Below are positions 25,746-33,600 of a stretch of 33,600 nt of DNA, piece after piece. The translations under genes were made by a program, and so were the position numbers. The DNA comes from Chloroflexota bacterium (GTDB taxonomy: Bacteria > Chloroflexota > Dehalococcoidia > UBA2979). The notes under the pieces are model-generated. The model was not told where the DNA came from, did no database searches, and saw nothing but the letters and a program-made list of their open reading frames with translations. Position 1 is the first letter of the stretch. The number at the start of each line of letters is the position of its first letter. Location: the NCBI GenBank assembly GCA_009837285.1, contig VXTU01000057.1, positions 1 through 33,600 of the forward strand. The letters are read 5' to 3'.

Positions 25746-26177
25746 ATGACCTCCACGGCGTGGCACGCGAGCGGCGAGGTGATCGAGCGTGAGGAACTCC
25801 TGGACGGGCGCTGCCAGGTGGTGCTCGACGGCGAGTCCGACGGAACGGACGACGGCGCTGCGGGCGTCGTCTTCGCGGTCAGCCTCGTGTGGCTCCTCGG
25901 GCGCGAGGGCGCGATCCCGCTCTCCGAGGGCTACGTGACGGTGGCCGACGACGCGGGCGAGCTGAACGCATCGCTCGACGCGGGCAGCGTCGAGGCGAGC
26001 GAGGAGACCGGGGCCGCCGCTGTGCGGGCACGCTTCGCGGTCGACGCGGCCGACGGCGACCTCACCGGCTTTGCCCAGCTGTCCGGCGACGCCGTCCGCG
26101 GCGCGCGCGTGACGTGCGACATTGAAGTCGGCACGGAGTCGTGGACCGGTGAACTGCGGCTCGAGGAGATCGAGTAG
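25746..26177 (+). CDS. Hypothetical protein
   Basis: MTSTAWHASGEVIEREELLDGRCQVVLDGESDGTDDGAAGVVFAVSLVWLLGREGAIPLSEGYVTVADDAGEL...; putative -10 TAGCAT just upstream. Confidence 0.6.
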   Translation: MTSTAWHASGEVIEREELLDGRCQVVLDGESDGTDDGAAGVVFAVSLVWLLGREGAIPLSEGYVTVADDAGELNASLDAGSVEASEETGAAAVRARFAVDAADGDLTGFAQLSGDAVRGARVTCDIEVGTESWTGELRLEEIE

Positions 26178-26202
26178 CCGCAGGGTCGCGGTGTGGTCCC
26201 TG

Positions 26203-27168
26203 CTACCTCGATATCAGGAAGCGGGCTGCGAAGCGCCAGAGCACGCGACGCACGCGGAACATCACGCGGTTGCGGCGTCGGCTCATCATCTCGCCGATCC
26301 CGCCCGTTGCCTCCTCGGATCCCATCGCGATGAACTGCCGCCAGTCACGAACCGAGGGCTCGCGGTCGTCCGTGACCTCGCGCGGGGCCTCGAAGCGGCG
26401 GAAGTCCTCGACCCCTCTCGGGCCGTTCGTCATCACGCTCAGGCCCGCCGCCTGCGACAGGCACACCCCGCCGGCCACGTCCCAGATGCTGGGCGCCGTG
26501 AACACCGCGTACTGGAAGATCCCCGCCGCGACGAAGGCGCACTCGATCGCGGCCGACCCGGTCACGCGGATGTCCCAGCCGCGGAACCGCCCTGGCGATC
26601 CCGCCGGGCCCGCGCCGAGCTTGCGAGTCACGCCGGTCGCGGGACGCCCGGACGGCATCGCCTCGCCGTCGAAGCACAGCTCGCCGCCACGGCGAGCGTG
26701 GTAGACGCCAGGCCGCAGCGTGTGCCCCGTCGAGCACCAGATCGCTCCGACGACGGGCAGCCCGTGGTGCAGGACGCCGATGGAGACGGCGTAGAGCGGG
26801 AACCCGTTGATGAAGTTGGTCGTCCCGTCCACCGGGTCGACGGCCCACACGAACGCGTCGTCGCGGTCGGGGTGCGTGTCGATCTCTTCGCCGATGATGC
26901 CGTGATCGGGAAAGCGTTCCCCCACGCGCTCGCGGAGGAACTGCTCGACCGCATGGTCGACCTCGCTGACGGGGTTCGAGGGGGGCCGGCCGTCCTCGCC
27001 CTGGTCCTTGTACTCGACGGCGATCTCGCGGGTCAGTGTCTCCATGATGCGCTCGCCCGCGATCCGGGCGAGGTCGACCGCGACCGCCTCTATCTCGAGG
27101 AGCACCTCCTCAGGAGGGGCCGGCGGTCCGCCGTCCGCGGCGGTGGGGGCGCCCGTGGCGTCCGTCAC
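26203..27168 (-). CDS. Inositol monophosphatase family protein
   Basis: GEEIDTHPDRDDAFVWAVDPVDGTTNFINGFPLYAVSIGVLHHGLPVVGAI...; IWDVAGGVCLSQAAGL. Confidence 0.93.
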   Translation of the reverse strand: MTDATGAPTAADGGPPAPPEEVLLEIEAVAVDLARIAGERIMETLTREIAVEYKDQGEDGRPPSNPVSEVDHAVEQFLRERVGERFPDHGIIGEEIDTHPDRDDAFVWAVDPVDGTTNFINGFPLYAVSIGVLHHGLPVVGAIWCSTGHTLRPGVYHARRGGELCFDGEAMPSGRPATGVTRKLGAGPAGSPGRFRGWDIRVTGSAAIECAFVAAGIFQYAVFTAPSIWDVAGGVCLSQAAGLSVMTNGPRGVEDFRRFEAPREVTDDREPSVRDWRQFIAMGSEEATGGIGEMMSRRRNRVMFRVRRVLWRFAARFLISR

Positions 27169-27180
27169 CGAGGGTCTCCG

Positions 27181-27456
27181 ATGGCGGTCTGGGTAGTCGG
27201 CGCGTGGCGCTGCGCGGCCGCGTTCGCTAGCCTCGGACGTGACGAGGTAGCGGCCAGGGCAGGGACGCGCGTGACGAACGACGGCTGGGAGTACTCGAGC
27301 GAGGGCGACCTCGACCCCGACCTGACCGAGGAGGCGGGGTACGCGTACTGGGATCCACCAACCCGCCGGTTCTGGACTCCGACGGTGCTGCGCATTGGCG
27401 CCGCCCTGGTGATCGCCCTACTCGTTGGCGGCCTCGTCCTCGCCGTCATCAACTGA
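27181..27456 (+). CDS. Small membrane protein, hypothetical
   Basis: ...VTNDGWEYSSEGDLDPDLTEEAGYAYWDPPTRRFWTPTVLRIGAALVIALLVGGLVLAVIN; GTG 27271 is a plausible alternative start. Confidence 0.55.
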   Translation: MAVWVVGAWRCAAAFASLGRDEVAARAGTRVTNDGWEYSSEGDLDPDLTEEAGYAYWDPPTRRFWTPTVLRIGAALVIALLVGGLVLAVIN

Positions 27457-27690
27457 CGAGTCCGATCCGGACGCGTAGTCGATCGCCGAGTCCGGGTGAT
27501 CGGCCCCGATGATGCCGAGCTTGCGGAGCGCGAACGCGGCAGCGCCAGCCGCGGCCGCCAGCACGATCACCGTGCGCAGTAGTCCTCGACCGGCCACGAG
27601 CAGAGCCTCTCCCGCCTTGGGCGCGGGACTCCCCGCACCGCGCGCGCATTGTCGCAGCCCGCACGACCCATTGTCACTCGCGCTCGGCAC
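27418..27690 (-). CDS. Small hypothetical membrane protein
   Basis: ...GLLRTVIVLAAAAGAAAFALRKLGIIGADHPDSAIDYASGSDSSVDDGEDEAANE; overlaps the convergent gene by 39 bp. Confidence 0.45.
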   Translation of the reverse strand: MPSASDNGSCGLRQCARGAGSPAPKAGEALLVAGRGLLRTVIVLAAAAGAAAFALRKLGIIGADHPDSAIDYASGSDSSVDDGEDEAANE

Positions 27691-27716
27691 TGAATAGAGC
27701 GCTTGCGTCGAATTAT

Positions 27717-29054
27717 GTGATACGCTGGATCAGCGGCGGGGTAGCTGGGAGCCCCATCCTGCGCGTGCCGCTTGCCCCCCTGACCCTCGTCCTCATCACC
27801 GCCTTCGGAGCGCTGACGCTTGTGCTCGTCGCGGCGTCGCCCGCGCCCGACATGGCACACCCGCCGTCGGCTCCAGCGCTGGCTCGCGGTGTCGTCCCGA
27901 CGGCTCCCGTGGCCGGCGCCTCCATCCCGGTGCAGCCGCAACCCGCACGAACGACCGAGGAGCCGACGACCGACGGAGACGACACGCCCGCGGGGCGGCC
28001 CCTCGCCGCCACGGCCTCGAGGTCGGCCGAAACCGCGCAGGCGATCCGGGACGCGCTGAGCGCTGCCCTCCCGCCGGTGGGGTCCCGCGGAACACCGGGC
28101 GTACTGGCCGACCCGATTGAGGGCATCGACATCGTCGAGCTCCTGCTGCAGTTTGGCGGGGCGCTCACCACGCCTCTGGATGCGCAGCCCCCGGCGTTGC
28201 TTGCCCTGACCACGACGCCCCCGTCCCCAGGCGCCACGACCCTGGCCGCGCAGTTCCGGCCGCCCGCGATCCCCCTGCGAGCGTCCGTCTTCGACGACGC
28301 GCAAGTCGTGTCGTTCTACGGCTACCCGGGTGTGGGCGTGATGGGCGAGCTCGGACTGCACTCCCCGTCCGGAGCAGCCGCCGCTATCTCCGCTCTCGCC
28401 GCCGAGTACGACGCGCTCAACGGCTCGCGCGACGTGCTCCCGGCCCTCCACCTCATCGTCGCCGTGGCGCAGCGCCACCCCGGGAACGACGGGCTCTACC
28501 TCTTGCGCATGGAGCGAGAGCTGATCAGCGAGTACGTCGAGGCGGCGCGTGAGGCCGGGATCCTGTTGTTCGTCGACGTGCAGATCGGCTGGTCCGACAC
28601 GCTCACCGAGGTCGTGCACCTGGAGGAGTTCCTGCTCGAGCCCTTCGTGCACCTCGCGATCGACCCGGAGTTCGCGACCAAGAGCTCCGGCACCGCGCCC
28701 GGGCTCGTCATCGGCGCCGTCGGCGCCGCCGACGTGAACGCCGTGCAGCACTACCTGGCGGGGCTCGTGCGCGAGCACGACCTGCCGCCGAAGGTGCTGG
28801 TGCTGCACCAGTTCCTCAACAGCATGCTCACCGGCGTTGAGCACTACGACGACGTGCCGGAGGTCGAGGTGACCATCGACATGGATGGGTGGGGCAACCC
28901 GTACGTGAAGCTCACGAAGTACGACCTGTACGCCACGTCCGACTACGCCGAGCGTGCCGCGATTAAGCTCTTCTACCACTGGGATGCGCCGCTGATCACG
29001 CCGGCCAGCCTGCTGGCGCTCGAACATCCGCCGGACCTCGTGATCTACCAGTAA
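27717..29054 (+). CDS. Secreted or membrane-anchored conserved hypothetical protein
   Basis: N-terminal hydrophobic segment, Pro/Thr/Ala-rich linker, then VVSFYGYPGVGVMGELG...LHLIVAVAQRHPGNDGLYLL...GILLFVDVQIGWSDTLTEV...HLAIDPEFATKSSG...; GTG start, possibly internal. Confidence 0.75.
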   Translation: MIRWISGGVAGSPILRVPLAPLTLVLITAFGALTLVLVAASPAPDMAHPPSAPALARGVVPTAPVAGASIPVQPQPARTTEEPTTDGDDTPAGRPLAATASRSAETAQAIRDALSAALPPVGSRGTPGVLADPIEGIDIVELLLQFGGALTTPLDAQPPALLALTTTPPSPGATTLAAQFRPPAIPLRASVFDDAQVVSFYGYPGVGVMGELGLHSPSGAAAAISALAAEYDALNGSRDVLPALHLIVAVAQRHPGNDGLYLLRMERELISEYVEAAREAGILLFVDVQIGWSDTLTEVVHLEEFLLEPFVHLAIDPEFATKSSGTAPGLVIGAVGAADVNAVQHYLAGLVREHDLPPKVLVLHQFLNSMLTGVEHYDDVPEVEVTIDMDGWGNPYVKLTKYDLYATSDYAERAAIKLFYHWDAPLITPASLLALEHPPDLVIYQ

Positions 29055-29126
29055 GCGCCGCGCGCGGTAGGCTGGCACCGGGGACGCGATGCGGCCCCGC
29101 CACTCCCCCGGGAGGTGCGAGCAGCG

Positions 29127-30620
29127 ATGGAGAACGGCGCCGCGCCGCTCGCCGTCATCGACGTCGGCTCGAACTCCGTCCGCCTCCTCATCGCGAAGCC
29201 GCTACCGGGCGGGCACCTCGACATCCTGGACGATGCCCGCGCGACCTTGCGGCTCGCGCGCGTCGTCGACGCCCACGGCTCGATCCCGCCCGAGGTGCTC
29301 GAACAGACCCTCGACGCCATCGGGGACTTCGTACGCCTCGCCGCCCATGCGGGCGCGGAGTCGATCCACGCGGTCGGCACCGCAGCCCTGCGCGACGCCG
29401 ACAACGCGGGCGCTCTCGCCAGGGCGCTGCGCTCGCGCTGGGGCGTGAAGCTCGAGGTGCTCAGCGGCGACGCCGAGGTGCGGCTCGCCAGCATCGGCGC
29501 GGTGTTCGGGCTGCCCATCGACAGCGGCATGCTGCTCGACCTCGGCGGCGGCAGCCTGCTCCTCGCGCGCATCGAGGACCGCAAACCCGTGGCGACGTGG
29601 AGCTTCCCGTTCGGCACGCTGCGGCTGACCGACCGCTTCCTCGACGCGGACCCGCCCGACGAGGACGCCATGACGGCCCTGCGCCGCCACGTCCGGCGCG
29701 AGCTCCGCTCGGCGGGTGTCCCGCGCCTCGGGTCGGGCGAGGTGCTGGTGGGCACCGGGGGCACTGTCCGCAACCTCGCGAATGTGAGCCGGCGGCGGCA
29801 GCGCTACCCGATCTCGCGTCTCCACGGCCACTCGATCACGATCCGCCGCCTGCACCGCCTCACGCGCCTGCTCGCGCGCATGTCGCTCAAGGAGCGACGC
29901 GGCGTGCGCGGGCTCAACGCGGACCGCGCCGGGATCATCGCCGCCGGGGCGCTCGTGGTGGACGCCGTGGCCGCCCACACGCGCACCGACGCGGTGCTCG
30001 TCGCCGGCCAGGGGCTGCGCGAGGGCATCGCGCGGTCGCAGTTCATCGACGAGCTCCCGCCGGTGAGTGACGTCCGCCGCAGCTCGGTCGAGGTGTTCGC
30101 GCAGCGCTTCGGCGATGTCGAGACGGACCACGCCCACCACCGCGCGCAGCTCGCCGTCGCGCTCATCGAGCTGCTCGACCCCGAAGCCGACGAGGATCTG
30201 CACGAGACGGTCGAATACGCCGCCATGCTGTACAACGCCGGTCTGCAGGTCGACTTCTACCGCCGGGCCGGTGCGACCACGACGATCCTGCTGGACGCGA
30301 ACCTCTCCGGCTTCTCCCAGCCGCAGATCGCGCGTATCGCCGCCGCGGCGCGGCTCGCGCGCCGCCCGACGTGGGAGGTGCGCTCGCTGCGGCCGCTGAT
30401 CACGGGCGACGACGAGGCCGACCTGCACCGCGCGGGCGTGGTGGTGGCGCTCGCCGAGGAGGTGCGGCGCCGCGCGGAGCCCGGGGCCGTCGACGCGTCG
30501 ATGGGGCGCCGCAACCTGCGCATCACGCTGCCCGGCGGCACCACGTGGGCGCCGACCGACCTCACGGAGCGCCTGCAAGCTGCGTTCGGTGTGGGGCTGC
30601 GCATCAGGGGCCGCAGCTAG
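29127..30620 (+). CDS. Ppx/GppA exopolyphosphatase/pppGpp phosphatase family protein with C-terminal HD-like region
   Basis: LAVIDVGSNSVRLLIAKP...AVGTAALRDADN...EVLSGDAEVRLASIGAVFGL...MLLDLGGGSLLLA...VGTGGTVRNLA; ATG after GGGAGGTG-like SD. Confidence 0.9.
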   Translation: MENGAAPLAVIDVGSNSVRLLIAKPLPGGHLDILDDARATLRLARVVDAHGSIPPEVLEQTLDAIGDFVRLAAHAGAESIHAVGTAALRDADNAGALARALRSRWGVKLEVLSGDAEVRLASIGAVFGLPIDSGMLLDLGGGSLLLARIEDRKPVATWSFPFGTLRLTDRFLDADPPDEDAMTALRRHVRRELRSAGVPRLGSGEVLVGTGGTVRNLANVSRRRQRYPISRLHGHSITIRRLHRLTRLLARMSLKERRGVRGLNADRAGIIAAGALVVDAVAAHTRTDAVLVAGQGLREGIARSQFIDELPPVSDVRRSSVEVFAQRFGDVETDHAHHRAQLAVALIELLDPEADEDLHETVEYAAMLYNAGLQVDFYRRAGATTTILLDANLSGFSQPQIARIAAAARLARRPTWEVRSLRPLITGDDEADLHRAGVVVALAEEVRRRAEPGAVDASMGRRNLRITLPGGTTWAPTDLTERLQAAFGVGLRIRGRS

Positions 30621-32197
30621 CCCGCGCGCTCGCCTGCCTCCAGCACCCCCCGCAGACGACGCCACTCAAGCCGCAGGCGCTGGTGCGTCCGGGGGAACTG
30701 CTGGGCGACCGAGCGCACCACCTCGCGTTGACGCTCGGCGAGCCGGCCCATCGCGAACACGGTGTGGCGCGGGAGCGGCTGCACGGCTGCGGTGCGTTCG
30801 AGCAGGTCCACGGCGACCGCCGCGTCCTGGTAACGCCCGAGCTCGTTCTGGGCCCGCTTGAGCGCGGCCGCGAAGTCGGCGGTTGCGTCGCCGTAGAGCC
30901 CGGCGGTGAACTCGGCGGCGTAGCGGATGCGCTTCGCGCGGATGCGCGTGTCGTGGTACGCGTCCTCGGACGCGTCGGCGTCGAGTCGCTCCGCGAGGCG
31001 CCGGTAGCGCCTCCAGCGCTTGCGCAGCAGCGCGGGCGCTGCATCCACCGCCGACGCGTCCCCCGCGACGGTCGTCGTGCCCTCGCGCAGCATGACGGTC
31101 GCACCCTCGACCAGCGCCGCGAAGCGCGGCGAGTCGAGCGCGCCGAGCATGTGGCTCCGCGCCTCTTCCCGGCGCACGCCGAGGACGTCGATGAGCGGCG
31201 CGAGCGCCGAGTCTTCGCCCGGTTCGGGCAGGGCCGCCTCCTCCTCGCTCAGCCACTCGATTTGCACGTCCAGGTCGCGCACCTCGCCGAGGGCGTCGGC
31301 GACCCAGCCGAGTTCCGGACGGAGCGCCTCAAGTTGCGGCGGAAGCGCCGCGCGGAAGACCGCGAGCGCGGTGCGCAGCCGGCGCGTCGCGACGCGCATG
31401 TCGTGCAGTGCCTCGATGTCCTCGCCCAGCCGCGTGCCTGGCTCGTTGGCGAGGAAGCGCGCGAACTGCCGCCGCAGCGCGGCGTACGCGACCTCGCCGA
31501 GTGTCGAGGCCGGTGTGATCCGCGTCGGCCCGAGGTCCGGCGGCTCCACCGGCGATTGCCCGGTGGCTTCGAGGCCGATCGCGAACTTCGAGGAGGAAGC
31601 CCGCTCGAAGCCCTCGACGCGGCCGAGCGCCGTCGCGAGCTGTTCGACGGACGCGAGGGCGCCCGGGTCGGAGAGCTCGATCTCGATGCGGCTGAGTGCG
31701 AGCGGCGTATCGCCCGCGTTCGCCACCTCGGTGACGTCGAGGGCGACCTCGGCGACGGGGCGACCCGTGCCGTTGGCGTGCACGTCGAACGTGCTGCGCT
31801 CGGTGCGCAGGGAGAATAGCCCGCGCAGCTCGCCCGGACCGACCACCGCGCGCACGCGACGGGCGACGGGCCCGGTCGCGGCGAGCAGCTCCGCCATGCC
31901 GGCGGCGTCGAGCGGTTCGTTGATTTCGCGCCTGCGGTAAGGGCCGTCGGACTGATCGCCGAACCCCTTGAGCGTCGCCTCGACGGCGCCGTCCGTCTCG
32001 CGGAGGCGCAGCGCGAAGCTCGCACGGTGGAACGCCCAGTCCTGCGTGTCGAGGTACTCGTCGAACAGCACCCGGGTGGTCGCGGGCGTCAGGGTGAGCC
32101 CGAGCGCGGCTGCGCGGGCGCGCAGCACGCGCTCCGCGGCGGCGAGGTCATCCACGCCGAACTGCCACTCGACCTCGATAGTGCCTGACGCGGGCAT
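30617..32197 (-). CDS. CYTH-CHAD domain protein
   Basis: CYTH-like N-term (TIEVEWQFGVDDLAAAERVLRA...DEYLDTQDWAFHRASFALRLRETDG...TLKG) and CHAD C-term (DIEALHDMRVATRRLRTALAVFRAALPP...YHDTRIRAKRIRYAAEFTAGLYG). Confidence 0.92.
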   Translation of the reverse strand: MPASGTIEVEWQFGVDDLAAAERVLRARAAALGLTLTPATTRVLFDEYLDTQDWAFHRASFALRLRETDGAVEATLKGFGDQSDGPYRRREINEPLDAAGMAELLAATGPVARRVRAVVGPGELRGLFSLRTERSTFDVHANGTGRPVAEVALDVTEVANAGDTPLALSRIEIELSDPGALASVEQLATALGRVEGFERASSSKFAIGLEATGQSPVEPPDLGPTRITPASTLGEVAYAALRRQFARFLANEPGTRLGEDIEALHDMRVATRRLRTALAVFRAALPPQLEALRPELGWVADALGEVRDLDVQIEWLSEEEAALPEPGEDSALAPLIDVLGVRREEARSHMLGALDSPRFAALVEGATVMLREGTTTVAGDASAVDAAPALLRKRWRRYRRLAERLDADASEDAYHDTRIRAKRIRYAAEFTAGLYGDATADFAAALKRAQNELGRYQDAAVAVDLLERTAAVQPLPRHTVFAMGRLAERQREVVRSVAQQFPRTHQRLRLEWRRLRGVLEAGERAG

Positions 32198-32308
32198 GCT
32201 GGGGTCTCCCGCTCGTTACGTCGCCAAGTCTAGGGCGTGCGCCCACTGGCGGCGAACAGCCGAGCGATTAACGACCGCTGAGCGTCATTCGGGCTATGCT
32301 CCTGCATC

Positions 32309-33022
32309 GTGGCCAACGAACTGTTACCCACCGGTTCCGACATGCGTGCCTACGCCGCCGAGGCGGCCGGGACGTTCCTGCTCGTCTTCGCCGGGCCGGG
32401 CGCCGCAGTCATCAACGAGGTGTCGGGTGGCGCGGTCACGCACCTCGGGATTGGGATCTCGTTTGGCCTCGCGGTCATGGTGGCGATCTTCGCCACGGGC
32501 CACATCTCCGGGGCGCACATCAACCCGGCCGTGACACTCGCCTTCTCTATTGCCGGGCACTTCCCGAAGCGCCACGTGCCGCCCTACATCGTCGCGCAGC
32601 TCATCGGCGCGGCAGGCGCTGCGCTCGTGCTGCGGTGGCTGTTCGGCGTCGTCGCCGACCTCGGCTCGACCGTGCCGACGGGGAGCGCCGGGCAGGCGCT
32701 CGGCCTCGAGGTGGTCATCACGGCCTTCCTGATGTTCGTGATCATGGCCGTCGCGACCGACCTGCGCGCCGTGCGCGACCACGCCGCGATTGCCATCGGC
32801 GGATACGTGGCCCTCGCCGCGACGTTCTCGGGCCCCATCGCCGGGGCCTCGATGAACCCCGCGCGCTCGTTCGGGCCGGCGCTGCTCTCCGGCACGTGGG
32901 TGGACCACTGGGTCTACTGGGCCGGCCCGATCGCCGGTGCGCTCCTCGGTGCGGCCGTCTACATGCTCATCCGCAGCGGCAACCCCCCGGCCGACGAGCA
33001 CGACATCGACGAAGCGATGTAG
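32309..33022 (+). CDS. MIP/aquaporin family channel (AqpS/AqpZ-like)
   Basis: YAAEAAGTFLLVFAGPGAAVI...GHISGAHINPAVTLAFSIAGHFP...PIAGASMNPARSFGPALLSGTWVDHWVYWAGPIAGALLGA; GTG start. Confidence 0.92.
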   Translation: MANELLPTGSDMRAYAAEAAGTFLLVFAGPGAAVINEVSGGAVTHLGIGISFGLAVMVAIFATGHISGAHINPAVTLAFSIAGHFPKRHVPPYIVAQLIGAAGAALVLRWLFGVVADLGSTVPTGSAGQALGLEVVITAFLMFVIMAVATDLRAVRDHAAIAIGGYVALAATFSGPIAGASMNPARSFGPALLSGTWVDHWVYWAGPIAGALLGAAVYMLIRSGNPPADEHDIDEAM

Positions 33023-33024
33023 CC

Positions 33025-33447
33025 GTGGCTACGCGCGTGCTCTTCGTCTGCACCGGCAACTCCGCGCGCTCGCAGATCGCCGAGGCGCTGCTGCGTGAGC
33101 GCGGCGGCGACGCGTTCGAGGCGCACTCGGCCGGCAGCGATCCGGCCGGCCTCAACCCTTTCACCGTGCGCGTGCTCGCCGAGGACGGCATCGACGTGAG
33201 CGAGGCCGAGTCGACCCACGTCGACGCGTACGTGGACGCGTCGTGGGACTACGTCGTCACCGTCTGCGACCGCGCCCGCGAGTCCTGCCCGGTCTTCCCG
33301 CACGCGGGCGAGCAGCTCCACTGGAGCCTCGATGACCCGGCGGCCGCCTCTGGCGACGACGAGCAGCGCATGGCCGCCTTCCGCGCCACGCGCGAGGAGG
33401 TGCGGGAGCGTGTCGATGCGTTCGTGGCCGGGGTTGCCGCAGGCTGA
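33025..33447 (+). CDS. arsC: Arsenate reductase, low-molecular-weight phosphatase (ArsC) family
   Basis: VATRVLFVCTGNSARSQIAEALLRERGG...AHSAGSDPAGLNPFTVRVLAEDGIDVS...DYVVTVCDRARESCPVFP; conserved Cys positions. Confidence 0.9.
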   Translation: MATRVLFVCTGNSARSQIAEALLRERGGDAFEAHSAGSDPAGLNPFTVRVLAEDGIDVSEAESTHVDAYVDASWDYVVTVCDRARESCPVFPHAGEQLHWSLDDPAAASGDDEQRMAAFRATREEVRERVDAFVAGVAAG

Positions 33448-33475
33448 GCTGATCTGGCTCCCTCTCCCTCCGACC

Positions 33476-33513
33476 CCCTCTCCCTGGAGGGAGAGGGCTG
33501 GGGTGAGGGGGTT
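33476..33513 (+). repeat. Interspersed repeat: CCCTCTCCC-TGGA-GGGAGAGGG hairpin plus CTGGGGTGAGGGGGTTCCGG
   Basis: Perfect 9-bp stem, then the same GA/GT-rich core as at 71-102; downstream of arsC. Confidence 0.65.
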
Positions 33514-33600
33514 CCGGCGGCCCTCCTCGATGGCCGCTCACACCCCGCAGACCCCCTCACCCTCACCCTCTCCCCCGCAGACGGGGGCGAGGGGATCAGA

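Noticed and set aside
27567-29078. 503-aa minus-strand ORF
   Set aside because: Antisense shadow of the 445-aa exported protein; no recognisable domain.
29202-30665. 487-aa minus-strand ORF
   Set aside because: Antisense shadow of Ppx/GppA.
30371-31819. 482-aa plus-strand ORF
   Set aside because: Antisense shadow of CYTH-CHAD; low-complexity Arg/Ala-rich.

Overview
High-GC bacterial chromosomal window, densely coding on both strands. Gene content and the prevalence of GTG and apparently leaderless starts suggest a Chloroflexota/Actinobacteria-like organism, but this is inference. I found no rRNA, tRNA, CRISPR array, transposase, integrase or phage module. Recognisable content: a NuoI/NuoG-like iron-sulfur pair, a DUF402-GNAT-DUF402 cluster, an MBL hydrolase with a truncated duplicate, MidA/IscU/MocA-like genes, two VapBC-type toxin-antitoxin loci (one toxin frameshifted), PlsY, two MIP aquaporins, Dut, ThyX, endonuclease IV, a four-cluster ferredoxin, an inositol monophosphatase, a Ppx/GppA plus CYTH-CHAD polyphosphate pair, and an aquaporin-ArsC arsenate-detoxification pair. 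Most of it looks like ordinary core/accessory genome and no single clearly new system stands out. The best leads are: a rhodanese/HAD junction where the HAD has no start codon and skipping one base (+1) at the rhodanese stop gives a perfect fusion; a PIN toxin broken by one missing base; an 89-bp duplicated MBL 5' fragment flanking a GNAT gene; a NuoG with a duplicated Cys motif; and a recurring leaderless -10/ATG architecture, including one 16-nt start module shared exactly by two unrelated genes. All identities and motif calls were made by eye.
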